64,000 nucleotides of DNA from Triplophysa rosa (Eukaryota; Chordata; Actinopteri; Cypriniformes; Nemacheilidae), in contig NC_079900.1 in the NCBI RefSeq assembly GCF_024868665.1, positions 23,757,690-23,821,689 on the forward strand, read 5' to 3'. This document shows, piece after piece, positions 1 through 10,782 of the stretch (the stretch's first letter is position 1; the number at the start of each line of letters is the position of its first letter). The notes beneath the pieces are model-generated. The model was not told the DNA's origin. It made no database searches and was given only the letters and a program-made list of their open reading frames with translations. The position numbers and the translations under genes are program-made.

Positions 1-538
1 TCTTCTGCAGGTCTTCATTTATCTCCGGCTGATCGTCTCTGATTCACATGAGATGGAGGGTGAATGATCAGACAGGGAATGATTTTTCATTAGGGTCAGT
101 TCAGCAACAGTCCGAGGTAAAAGGTTTCATGATTGACTGTCGTTTAAATAGCAGGAGACAATCAAACGGAACAGGGAGAATAATTACTGCAAAGGTTGTT
201 TATTTGTCTGACATCATCATAGGGGGTGTGGCTTAACATCTGACTGGTTACAGTGAGCACATACAAAATCTACATATGTCATAAACATGGCTCTAAATAA
301 AAGACAAATCATCAGTGTTGGATTACAAAGTAATAAAATTACACTACCAATGAAGAGAGTAAAGCAATGAATTACTCTTTAATTTTAAGTAGTTTAATGA
401 CTCGCATTACATACTTTATATACTTGCCTTTTATATTATGTTTGGTTGGTCAATTACAGTGCTGAAGAAAATCCCGACGTGGCTGGAAATAATGTCAAGG
501 CCACCTAACAGCCAAGCATGACCCTCCGAGGAACATCT

Positions 539-970
539 TAAAGGGATACTTCACCCAAAAATGAAAATTCTGTCATTTACTCACCTCCAAGTTGTTCCAA
601 ATCTGTATAAATGTCTTTGTTCTGATGAACACAGAGAAAGATATTTGGAAGAATGCTTATAACCAGACAGATTTTGCCCCCCATTGACTCTCATAGTAGG
701 AAAAATACAATGGTAGTCAAAAGTGCCCCAGAACTGTTTACTGCCCTACATTCTTCAAAATGTCTTTTGTTCAACAGAACAAACAAAATGATAAAGTAAT
801 TTTTCCTACTATGGGAGTCAATAGGGGGCGAGATCTGTCTGGTTATACACAATCTTCCAAATATCTTTCTCGGTGTTCATCAGAACAAAGACATTTATAC
901 AGATTTGGAACAACTCGAAGGTGAGTAAATGATGACAGAATTTTCATTTTTGGGTGACGTATCCCTTTAA
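539..970. mobile_element. Fold-back MITE, full-length copy
   Basis: The two ends are inverted copies of each other: TTAAAGGGATACTTCACCC at the left and GGGTGACGTATCCCTTTAA at the right. About 160 bp at each end are complementary, including the segment that contains TCTTTGTTCTGATGAACAC. There is no coding capacity. The same unit recurs more than ten times in this window in various states of truncation (best match 61724-62165). It resembles the short inverted-repeat elements common in cyprinids (Angel-type fold-backs), but I cannot assign the family name without a Repbase/Dfam comparison. Confidence 0.85.
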
Positions 971-1275
971 TCAGAAATCCAAGGTCAAGGGACGGTGACC
1001 CCCATAAAGCTCAATATACCCTCCAGGCCAGACTGCAGTTCACTGATTTATCTGTGCCCAGAATGGACAGCATCCCGGGGGAGTGACGGTGTCCCGTGAA
1101 GTGGTTTACTGGCTATTTTTGGTACAGTGTTTGGGTCTCTGGTCATGTCCTCACTGATCGGTGCTAAACTATTGTTTATTTCAAGACTCTGCTCTTTCTG
1201 TGAGAGAGAACTGAAGACCTGTGCTGCAGTGGTTTCACCCAAACACAAGGACTTTTATGAATGCAGTATATAAAG

Positions 1276-2461
1276 TAGGGCTGTAGTCAAGTCCACCATT
1301 GTCGAGTCCAAGACAAGTCCAAGACCAGGACTAGTCGAGACCGAGTCAAGTCCGAGTCCAAAGAGGTTCGAGTCCAAGTCAAGTCCAAGTCCAAAGAGGT
1401 TCGAGTCCAAGTCAAGTCCAAGTCCAGAGAGGTTCGAGTCCAAGTCAAGACCGAGTCCAATTGAGACAGTCAAGACAGAGACAGAAAAAAATCATGACTA
1501 CAAGACCACATACTTAACTATTGATAATTTATGTGATGCAAGAGACAGCATATCTTCTATTCTATGATAATCATTTTCATTATTGTTTGTAATGATCAAA
1601 AAGCAGATAAAATAAGGTCATTTTATTACTTAAATAACATGTTCATCACAATTACAATAAAAATACGATCATTCTTATCTTTAAGCTCTACTTTCCAAAC
1701 TTTCTAAAATACTCAAATGCAATGCTAACTCTGAAACATGGCATTAACTTACCTCTCTTTGTGATGCCTTTGCAGGTGTCTTACGAAATTGGATGTTGTC
1801 CCACATGTTTCGGGGAAAGTTTTGTTGCAAAAAGTTTCCTTTTAAGCGCACTGTCGATACATTTATTATGGTTTGTAAAACCAATCTGTATTATGCCGCT
1901 GCTCGCTCACATCGTGCCTGATGAATGATTTGATGCTGGTTCGCGCCGCGGACGAATCATTCATTCGAACCGGTTCTTTCTTTTTAGTGAACCGGTCGAA
2001 CCAGTTCAGCTGAATCGTTCCCGTTTAGCGTCTCCCGTAAACACTTAATATTATCCACAAATTAATTCAGTTATTCACTTTCTGGCGTGCATGACAGTCC
2101 CGCGGACTTGAACCAATATACCGGAGTTATTTAATTACAACAACAGCACACACTGAACTGAACTGAACTGCTGTGTGAAAAGAGAACTTATGAGCACGTG
2201 CAGCTCTCGTTCTAGAGTCGAGAGTCGGCAACAGTTTTCGGATCATTAGTTTTCGGATCACAAGAATATTGCTCTATCAATGTTTTGTTTTGAAGGAGAA
2301 AATAAAACATATATCGCTGGACTCGGATGAGACCGACTAGAACATTTGCGAGACCAATGACCAAGTCCGAGACAAGTCCGAGTTCAAATACCAACGAGTC
2401 CAAGACAAGTCCGAGACCATAAAAAAACGTCTCGAGACCGGACTCGAGTACTACAGCACTA
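1276..2461. mobile_element. Non-autonomous hAT element with internal minisatellite
   Basis: The left end TAGGGCTGTAGT and the reverse complement of the right end (TAGTGCTGTAGT) match at 11 of 12 bases. The element is flanked by an 8-bp target duplication with one mismatch (ATATAAAG 1268-1275, ATATAAAC 2462-2469). TIR style and 8-bp duplication fit hAT. The left part holds a tandem array of 'gagtccaagtcaagtcc' units (1290-1460), with related units near the right end (2340-2445). No transposase remains, so this is an internally deleted copy. Confidence 0.8.
1290..1460. repeat. Minisatellite of GAGTCCAAGTC units
   Basis: Units of 'gaggttcgagtccaagtcaa' repeat about 33 bp apart with small variations, inside the hAT element at 1276-2461. 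An array at a hAT subterminal position is typical of transposase-binding repeats, but that role is inference. Confidence 0.8.
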
Positions 2462-2939
2462 ATATAAACTGAAAGGATGTTCAATGATGTAGGTTAGGAC
2501 ATGACTTTATTAACTGGGAATTGTATCATGAAAGGTCCCGACTAGTCTGATGAAACTAAACTGTTACAGTATTTTAACATGAACAAATAGGTGAAGCGCC
2601 TTATGTGACATCTGTCAACAGGGAAAGTTTTTTTTTTCAAGAATGATTACAAAGACAATCATTTAACCAAAGAATATTTTTCTTCTTTTACCAGAAAGTA
2701 TATTTCAGTGAAACCATTGGACATTGTCATAAATGTCTGAAATAATTCTTGCTGTGGAATACTTGAGTGACCACAGCTCAATTCAGTAAAAGCTGTCGTG
2801 TTATAAAGTCAAGGAGAGCCTGAAATGGAAACAAATGTAAGAACCCTTTCATATGTGCTTTATAAAAGCAAGAGAACACAGGTAACACAGAGGACTTGAA
2901 TATTCACAGATAAAACAACATTACTTTATTAGTTACTTT

Positions 2940-3068
2940 TGTAAATTTGTCAAATGCTTTTATTCACAGTGACTTACAGTACATGTTAACATTTGTTCAG
3001 TATGTGGAGTCCTTCAGAATCAAACCCCCGACCTTGACAGTGCTATCGGATGAGCTACAGGACCACCT
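2940..3068 (-). mobile_element. tRNA-derived SINE, 5'-truncated or degenerate
   Basis: On the minus strand the sequence starts with a tRNA-like head: 'tcctgtagctcatccgatag' resembles box A, and 'gggtttgattctg' resembles box B (GGTTCGATTCC). It ends with a tail like the fish SINE 3' core 'ataaaagcatttgacaaatt'. The overall order head-body-tail fits the common cyprinid SINE. It is diverged and was silenced long ago. Confidence 0.65.
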
Positions 3069-3274
3069 TTCATAAGAGCCAGATGAGGAACAGACCTCAG
3101 CTCAGTTCTGAAGCTTATGGCACTTTATGAAATGCTTAGTTCCGCTTAGTCTTTGATTCTGATTGGTCAATAGATTCTGTGTATCACTATGCTCTCTTAG
3201 CAACCACCCTAACGTAAACTAAACATGTGCTGCGTCCCAATTCGCCTATCAACCTTTTTCACAATGTGTGAAAT

Positions 3275-3292
3275 TACCCATTATGCCTTGCG
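3275..3292 (+). promoter_or_regulatory. ZNF143/STAF-like motif
   Basis: TACCCATTATGCCTTGCG closely follows the known ZNF143 binding consensus (CCCA-N-ATGC-YTTGCG type). It lies near the left end of the composite element at 3229-5513. Binding is inference. Confidence 0.45.
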
Positions 3293-4501
3293 TATGCGCA
3301 TAGGGCTGGTGCTTAAAGCTCAGTTTATACTCGTGCTAGGACGCCGTAGCCTACGCAGAGCCGTGTACCCTCTGCCTGACGTGCACCTCTCCAAAAATGT
3401 AACAACGCGTCAACTCAACACGAACGCTACGCGGACCGCAAGCGCTGTGATTGGTCTGTTTGAACCCCTCCCTCTGGTTAAAAAACTCTGCGATAAGCGT
3501 CATGTTTACTTAAACGCATTTCCGAATGAATTATCCAAGTCAATTGTTTGTGCTTCTGTATTTAACATCTCAAGCTGCAACAAAAGCTTATAAAAATTTA
3601 TTATTTATAAAAAATTAATTATATAAAAAATAAATGATCATAATGTCACTTAGCCTTGGATGTATGCTTCATGTGTTAATAATGATGTACTATGCAATAA
3701 AAATAAAATAAATAACGAAGTAAACAATATGTTGTGATGTTTTTGAGAGGTGCAGAATGCAGTAGTCAGTGCTAAGACCAAGCTGTCTTTAAATGTTATT
3801 TACTTACGCTCTTGTTGTGTCACGTGGTAACACTCGTTCGTAAGGTTTTCTGAGCTTTCTGTGGCTGTTGTGACAGCCTTTTACAGCAAAAATTCTTCGA
3901 GAAACGTTATTAACAACCATTAACAGAAATGCCCTCTAACATAGTAACAAATACAAAACGGAAGTGCGTCAAACAGGAAGTCACTCGCGGCAATGGAGAC
4001 GTCAAGAAAAAGGTGGATATACTATGCCCATAAAGTATGTGCTGTTTTTGTTAAGGGAAAGTATACACATTTTAGTAAGTAGCAAAACTGTGTGCACGCA
4101 CTGGGACATAATAACGCGAAACGGAAGTGGCCATTGTTGCCTAGACAACACTATAATCCTTAACTGTCACGAACATCAAAATACAGCTCTTCCTTGCATT
4201 TAAGCATTTATTCATTCATTATTTCATATGTAATGTTTACTGTATACTTGCATTTATTAATTTAACAAAGCATCTTTTATTAAATGTTATTAATGCAGTG
4301 TAGCATCACCAAACTCTGCCCTCTCGTGGTGAGTTGTGAGTACTATCAGCCGTTAAGTGTCCATGGATTCACACTTCGAATTTTCACCGGAAACAGAAGA
4401 CCATCCGGGTACTTTAATACTCATTTCAGTATATTATCGCTGTGTCCAAAATCGCCTACTTCCATACTATACAGTAGGTGAAAATTAGTATGAGTCATGA
4501 A

Positions 4502-4980
4502 CAGTGCTGGGTGTAACTAGTTACTAAGTAATTAGTTACTGTAATTTAATTACTTTTCCCTTGAAAAAGTAAAGTAAGGGATTACTCTTATTTTTTCGTA
4601 ATATAATTACAGTTACTTCTGATGTAATTAAACTAAATACTTCGTGTAATATATGTGTGTGCAATAGTGGAATTGACATCAAAATTCAAAGTCTAACTTT
4701 AAAATCTGTGCTTTAATGTATAATTCTCACATTTGTAATTAATAATACTACTTTATGTAGTTTTATATTATTTATTTGAATGAATTAAAAGAGCCGTTTC
4801 ATGTCTATCCTTGAATCACTTAACTCATCAAGGTTGATGTAGAATATAGAAAGTAATTAGTAATAAGTAATTAAATACTTTTTGGAGAGAGTAATTTGTA
4901 CAGTAATCTAATTACATTATTGAATATGTAATTAGTAACTAGTAATTAATTACTTTTTCAGAGTAACTTACCCAACACTG
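4502..4980. mobile_element. Non-autonomous hAT element nested in a MITE
   Basis: The ends CAGTGCTGGGTGTAACTAG and (reverse complement) CAGTGTTGGGTAAGTTACTC are inverted repeats. The element is flanked by a perfect 8-bp target duplication GTCATGAA (4494-4501 and 4981-4988). The sister copy of the host MITE carries the uninterrupted site (TTCATGAC, 20400-20407). The interior consists of AT-rich 'aattagttactgtaattac' repeats without coding capacity. Confidence 0.92.
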
Positions 4981-5094
4981 GTCATGAATATTATGTCCGA
5001 AACCTCAGTATGCAAAAAACAGTAGGCGAGAAATACCCGGATGGTCTACTACTTCCGCCGAGATTCGTGAGCGTGGATCGGATGGACACTTCTC

Positions 5095-5113
5095 TATCCC
5101 ATGATGCCACGGG
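5095..5113 (+). promoter_or_regulatory. ZNF143-like motif, weak
   Basis: TATCCCATGATGCCACGGG matches the first half of a ZNF143-type site (CCCA-N-ATGC) but not the TTGCG part. It is conserved in both copies of the MITE family (reverse complement around 20276-20294). Confidence 0.25.
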
Positions 5114-5771
5114 AGCTGAGCGACGATCAAATTTCAAAAGTAAATCAAATAAATATAGCGGAAAACTTTAAGGCGTACGTCCGTTTTTAACGTAAGTGCC
5201 AATAAATGAATTTCTCGTGACTAAATTATGTTTTTATCAACGCTCATGTATAGGTTGTTGTTAATCGGTCAAAGAGCATACAGGTCACATGACCATAAAA
5301 CATGGCGGATGCAGTACGTCCGAAATGTATTCATACTACTCCCACTCATACTATATAGAACGTACTGTTTTAACGGCCGATAGGTAGGTACTTATTCAAG
5401 TTCAGTATGTACTGTCACAGTATGCGATTTCGGACGCAGCAAATGATTTAGGAAATACTAATTCTATTTTCGAATACTATTTAGGATGGATAGTATGTGA
5501 ATTGGGATGCAGCTATTCGGTTTCTGTTCACAGATGATCAGCAGAAGGAAGGCTTTAAGTGATAGAAGTTGCATTAATACAGATTTTTGCCTTTAATATT
5601 TGTATTTTCTGGTTACCGTTTTATAAAAGCAATAAAGTACTTGAGGCTAGTGCTATATTGTGAATAAATCACTGAAGCGGCATGCCTAACAACGCCCTTT
5701 AGCAAAGATTTATTCACGATAATTTACCTCATTGCTTACTTAAACCATAGATTGTTCCTGCTTTAAAAAAC

Positions 5772-6035
5772 CCCAGCTAAAACCAGCCTAAACTGGTCAC
5801 GATGGAACATCAGCCGACCCACCATCTAAAACCAGCTTGACCAGCTTTGCCAGGCTGGGAGGACCAGTTTAAACCAGCTACTTCCATCTTAAACCAGCTA
5901 AGAACAGTCGATCGGTTTATCCAAGCTGGCCAAACTTCCAGCCTGGTCAAGCTGGTTTTCAGCTGGTTTGAGTCGGCGTGTCAGCTGATCTTCCAGCCTG
6001 ACCAGTTAAACCAGATAAAACCAGTCTGAGACCAG
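5772..6035. repeat. CCAGCTTAAACCAGC-type minisatellite
   Basis: Repeats of 'aaccagctaaaaccagcc', 'accagcttgaccagc' and their complements ('caagctggttttcagctggt') run through this block in both orientations, so it can fold on itself. A related shorter block sits at 21935-22060. It ends about 110 bp from pitpnc1 exon 2, in intron 2. Confidence 0.8.
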
Positions 6036-6148
6036 TGAGTGCGAGACATGTGTTGACAGAGTTTTATCAGAAAATAAATCAAACATCTTGAGTTTACCAA
6101 AGCAACTCAAGAGAAGCTTCGAGACAGACGATCAGTTGCTATACTCAC

Positions 6149-6297
6149 TTGTTGAGATAAATGCGTTTCTCAGTGAACTGGCCTGGGCCGTACGTGGGGT
6201 CTTCATAAGGTGTGTTCTGCACCACCTCCACACCCTCTCCTCTCTCGCTCTGCTCGTGGCTGTGCTTGCTGATCATGTACAGCTGACCGATCCTGTA
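6149..6297 (-). CDS. pitpnc1: pitpnc1 coding exon 2 (phosphatidylinositol transfer protein, cytoplasmic 1)
   Basis: Minus-strand translation gives 49 codons plus AA, beginning YRIGQLYMISKHSHEQ and ending FTEKRIYLN. I recognise the N-terminal part of the PITP (START-like) lipid-transfer fold of PITPNC1/RdgB-beta: QLYMISKHSHEQS, RGEGVEVVQN and GQFTEKR are hallmarks that distinguish it from PITPNA/B and from PITPNM. The family moves phosphatidylinositol and phosphatidic acid between membranes and is soluble in the cytosol. The exon is preceded by a pyrimidine-rich acceptor ending ctctag and followed by the donor gtgagt. It enters in phase 0, matching the end of exon 1, and leaves in phase 2. These are residues 17-65. 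No frameshift or stop is seen. The a or b paralog cannot be decided from 65 residues. Confidence 0.95.
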
Positions 6298-6879
6298 CTA
6301 GAGACACAGACCAGAACACAGTCACAACCACAGTATTAAGCATTCACCCTGACACACTTCATCATACCCACTAGTGTAGAAACGATTTTTTGCACCAGCA
6401 GCCATACACAATTCATACACAGTCCTGCGATACTGCTCCCGTCAGCGAACACATGAACTGTTTGAACGTATGACAGATGTGAACGCTGCTTATCTGTGTG
6501 AACAGAACAGGTTACAGGGACCCGTCAAACCCTCAGCATCTCAAACCCTCCACACGGGAGAAATGCAGAGATCTTTATCGAGCCAGAACATCTATAAAAG
6601 CTTCATATGACTATGGCCCTGTGGCTAATCCTGTTATATTTCTATATGGGTAAGACGTGATGTATTTCCCATTTCAAAGCTTTCAAGCCGACTCTGTGTG
6701 TTTGTCTTGCTATTCTTAGTCGCGATAAATATATCTACGCGGACAAAGTGTTCTACAGAAAGCTCTGCGTTTCAAACGAATATATCACGCCTGTCTCTGA
6801 CTAACCCGCACGGTGTTTGCAGAAGTGTGACTTTTGAAATGCACACTAGCTTCACAAAAGCTCTCACTATTTCTGTAAT

Positions 6880-7090
6880 GGAGCACACAGAGGTTTGTTT
6901 TGGTATGTTTGTGGGGACTTTGTTTTTATCCTATTCTAATAGTATTTTCTATATCCTAACCCTTAATCACACCGCTACACCCGAGCCTCAATGAAACCTT
7001 TTTGCCCTTTGGGGGCTGCTGGCTGGTCCCCACAATGTAGGTGGACCTCAGGTTTGGCTCCCATAAGACAAACAAGACCACACACACAGA
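6880..7090. repeat. Diverged 'gtccccac' MITE next to a short CA tract
   Basis: The block contains 'tgtggggactttg', 'tatcctaacccttaatcac' and 'ggctggtccccacaatg', followed by 'acacacacagacacacac'. This is the same layout as the copies at 28460-28715, 28797-29045 and 52547-52790, but much more diverged. Confidence 0.55.
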
Positions 7091-7282
7091 CACACATGTA
7101 TTTAAACACACTGTACACGATTGCCCACAAACATCATGCAAGACCATAAACTTGATTTCAAACAGCTGTATTTACGTTTTTCAGTGAAACATTCAGATTC
7201 ATTTTCAACTTAAACATGTAATGTGCACTTTCTAGGCCAAACGAAACCGCAAACATAACTGATTCTATTGGTTTGCAGATAG

Positions 7283-7380
7283 GGATGTAACGACATGGTT
7301 TGGGTATAAATAAATATATTTTAGGGGTTTCGCATACCGGTTTTGGCAATAAGCCTGACATTGACAACCATGATTACTGA
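7283..7380. mobile_element. hAT terminal fragment
   Basis: It starts with AGGGATGTAACGACATGG, the same type of terminus as the complete hAT at 9436-13294. No matching right end or target duplication is found for it, so it is called a fragment. Confidence 0.45.
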
Positions 7381-7392
7381 TATTGTGTTTAA

Positions 7393-8224
7393 AGGAACCC
7401 AGGGTATAGAGATATGTATGGCTTAATACGTTGTAATAGCCTTACACTACTAGCATTTGTCGTTAGAAACACATCACATATTTTCATTTCTTGAAAAAAC
7501 CCTAAATGTAAAACTCGTTTTAACCTAAGGAGGCCGCCATGTTCTTTTTAGATGACCTAAAATGGTTGCACGCACAGGCAGCCAAACTGAACACAGACAC
7601 ACTAATCAGTGATTCAGTAAATATAAGGTACTTTATGATAAAAAATATATAAAAATAATAACATATATTAATAACCAAAATCATTGCAAATTTAATATAT
7701 ACCCGATGTTTTTAGGCGTTATAAAATGCATTTTATCCAGATTTTGACTTTTTGATGTTGATTTACCTCAGTAGCCTAACGTTATTGTCTTCTCTCTCTC
7801 TCTGTCATTAGCTGACGGGGGCTAATATTCACGTGTGCTCTAATACAGAATAAATAACCCAACCGCAAGCATCTCATTATTGTGTTTATCAGTATATTCT
7901 CATAATGTATAAAGTATACGATTATGGTGGATGCTGATGTCTTAAAAAGTCTTAAATTGTCTTAAAGACGGTAGTTTAAAGCTATGATTTAATGCACGCT
8001 CACCTTGAACAGACGTCTAATACTGAAATTCTTCTTTTACGGCTGGCAGGCTGGCTTGTGTCGAGAGGACATACCGCCACCTACTGTCCCTGTGTATTTA
8101 TATATCTGATCTTATGTTTGACGTCTCATATTTTTCTGTTATATATGGAAAACGTGTGTGCTTCACTGTAGCGTTTAAAGAACGGGTTTAGGTTGCAACC
8201 ATTTGACGTCACAGATTTTTACAT
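7393..8224 (+). mobile_element. TIR DNA element 'E', copy 1, right end missing
   Basis: It begins TTAAAGGAACCCAGGGTATA and is the inverted counterpart of the complete copy at 10349-12746 over about 830 bp with modest divergence. It lacks the last ~130 bp and the right terminal repeat. It contains the uninterrupted TA (7893-7894) at the position where the other copy received a Tc1-like element. There is no coding capacity. Superfamily is not clear, though TTAA-like ends are present. Confidence 0.75.
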
Positions 8225-9427
8225 CACAGAAGTTTATGAATACTGGATCATATATGAGAAAAATGACCCTACAGGAGGATAAGTAATGCCCTTGTATCTG
8301 CACATTAACCTTTGACAAAAGAACGACATAACCGAGATATACTGCGTTTAACCAACAATATCCTATTATAGTACATTAACTGCCTCACTTTTCCCAAATA
8401 ACATTAAACTCCCAGAAAAGAATGATAGTTCAAACGCTCCGACAAGCGGGACAGCACACAACGCTTATCATGTTCAACATCCACTCTCCCGTAAAGCGCT
8501 CCAAGTTCACCTTCACCTTCTCCAATCATCTGAGCGTTTCAGAAAACGCCGGCTCTTTGTTTGATTAATGATATATTGTCCTCATTGTTATCCTCTGGAA
8601 GCCAATTAAAGCAGCAGTAAAAGAGACAGAAGTACAGCAGATAGGCTTGGGGGGGTTGGAGGTTCAAGTGGTGTGAATAATTCATAATTCCCCACTTTCA
8701 CTTTATGTGTGACGGTCAGGCGCGCAGAGACTCGATGGGACGGACAGACTGCATGAGAGGCACATTAAAAAGTGCAGAGCGAAACCAGGCCTTACAAAAT
8801 AAATAAATGAGGCGGGGACGTGGCGAGGAGCGCTTTACACATCCCCTAAGCAACCGCTCAATCTTCTTCGATTGCAAACTTGGCTGTTTTTTCGCTCTTT
8901 CGAGTGCGGCTCTCGTTTCACTCACAGCATTGCTGTGTTACCTTGAGAGAGACTGTGTTTCGGGGGAATAGAGTTACTTAATGGCCGGTCATTAGATTCT
9001 GCTGTCAGTCTGCTCTTTGAGAGCTCTTGAGGGCTGCCCTCATTGTGCCGGCGAGAGAAAACTGTGGTTTTGTTGATAGTGAAAAAGCTCTCTCGGGTGC
9101 ACTAAAGAAAGACTTCAATCACGAGTGCAGAGGGCTTCGCGTGCCCCATATGCTTGGAGAAAAGAGCTAGTGCCTCTTGCCTGGGATGCGATTGGTTGCA
9201 TACTGGCCCAAGTCAACCTCAAATCTCTATTATGTTCTGATCTCCTGTTGTCACGGTACTGTCGATTTGCATCTCTGTACAACGGTGAAGCTGGCCTGGA
9301 TCATGTTGTTATGCCAAAGTCTCTCAATTGTTCTCAAACACTCATCTGTCCATAGTGACACAACACAAGCCACTGGATAAATCTTTAACTCAGAAATGAA
9401 TAACAATGTTAGTAGCTTTCACTTAAC
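8225..9427. other. Intron sequence with no named feature
   Basis: This stretch is somewhat less AT-rich than its surroundings. Several open frames occur, but none resembles a known protein or has splice sites that would make a convincing exon. I see no TIRs or microsatellite of note. Confidence 0.5.
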
Positions 9428-10782
9428 ATTTCCCCTAGAGATGTAACGAAATGAACATTTCACATCATGGTTATAGTGAAAGGTATTATCACGGTTATCG
9501 GCGCTGTCACGGTTTTGTTAACGTGCTGGAATATCCAAAAAGTAGGCCTATTGATACCAAGTTTTACATTGATGGGACTTGTTAAAAGCACTTTTTGTTG
9601 TCATAAACATAAATTAAAAAACATTCATATTCATATTCATTTGGCGGGCCACCACGCCAAAAATCCTCCTCACCATGACTACAGTGACGCACTCCATTCC
9701 CATTTTGGATAAACCGTTCATTCAGTGGGAAAATGTCGTCAGTAGTGCCCCGCTTGCGCGAGGTCTCGCTTTTCCTGGTGCAGAAAACTTGTCTGTGAGT
9801 GAGTGGCAGACGGCAGGGAGAAATGCCAAAGACGTTAAATGGAAAGCCTACAACCTTTAGCCAAAAAAGCGTAAAGGGTAATGCTAATGCCCTGGCTTCC
9901 GCTCTTTAAGGTGTGTGTGGTGATTTTATCAGATGATGTGTCTTATCAATAATAATACAGATAATAAAACAGTAATAAAACAGAACTGACAACAGAAACA
10001 GAAAATATGTAAATGACAATGGCTTTATTGGGCAATAAGCTGTTTGTAATGTTCAGAGAGTAAAATCAAAACGGGTCTGAAGTTGCAACTTTTTCTGCCT
10101 TCACGCACTCTCGGAAATTAAATAATTACCCCTTCAACCCGGAAATAATTAATGGAACAGTGCTCTTTCAATGTTAAAAGATACTTGTAATGTTTTAATG
10201 CTACTAAATCATTAGTAACATTAATGTTACTAAAAACTTTTAATGGTAGTAACTCCAGACGTTACTATTGCGTTTGTGGTGGGAAATATCCCACTACTGA
10301 GGTGTCTTGAACGCAGTATTAAAACTATGTGATGAAGTCACGAATATGTTAAAAGGAATCTTAGGTATAGAGCGATGTATGGCTTAATATATTTAATAAC
10401 TTTATAAATGTTAAATAAAAGAAATATTTTTACTCTGGAGGCCACCATTTTTGGCGTCAAAATCCGTGACGTCAAATGGTTGCAACCTAAACCCGTTCTC
10501 TTAACGCTACAGCGAAGCATGACGTTTTCCATATATAAAAGTAAAATATGAGACGTCAAACATAAGATCAGATATATAAATACACAGGGACAGTAGGTGG
10601 CGGTATGTCCTCTTGACACAAGCCAGCCTCCCTGCTGTAAAAGAAGAATGCATTCAGTAAGCGTCTGTTCAAGGTAAACATGCATGAAATCATAGCTTTA
10701 AACTACCGTCTTTAAGACAGTTAAGACTTTTAAGACATCATCATCCATCATTATCGTATACTTCATACATTATGAGAATATA

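Larger units (their letters stand above)
4439..5440. mobile_element. MITE with GCTGYRTCC-AAATCGC TIRs, interrupted by a hAT
   Basis: The ends GCTGTGTCCAAAATCGCCTA and (reverse complement) GCTGCGTCCGAAATCGCATA form a TIR of about 22 bp. Its sequence is the reverse complement of the copy at 20112-20462, which shows both the family boundaries and the site of the nested hAT at 4502-4980. Net of the insert this copy is about 515 bp. It keeps about 160 bp (5118-5288) that the other copy has lost. Confidence 0.75.
3229..5513. mobile_element. Composite DNA element with GCTGCRTCCCAATTC ends
   Basis: The left end GCTGCGTCCCAATTCGC and the reverse complement of the right end (GCTGCATCCCAATTCAC) are clear terminal inverted repeats. 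No target duplication could be matched, so the outer pairing is less certain than the nested elements inside it (4439-5440 and 4502-4980). The left half contains a GC-richer block (3310-3500) without a gene-like frame. Confidence 0.5.
1..6148 (-). other. pitpnc1: pitpnc1 intron 2 (5' part, runs off the window)
   Basis: Read on the minus strand, a consensus donor (gtgagtat, 6148-6141) follows exon 2 and the intron continues to the left edge. The splice leaves codon phase 2 (two bases, AA, carried into the next exon). No later pitpnc1 exon was recognised: I looked for the next conserved segment (KLPSWAR-like) and did not find it. The interval is filled by the transposable elements listed separately. 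Stretches 1-538, 971-1267, 2470-2939 and 5514-5771 show nothing I can name. Confidence 0.8.

Noticed and set aside
2940..3068. A functional tRNA gene
   Set aside because: Boxes A and B are recognisable but the cloverleaf cannot be completed and a SINE tail follows, so it is a SINE.
6088..6339. 83-codon plus-strand frame over 6.1-6.3 kb
   Set aside because: It is the reverse-strand shadow of pitpnc1 exon 2, whose minus-strand frame has matching splice sites and family motifs.
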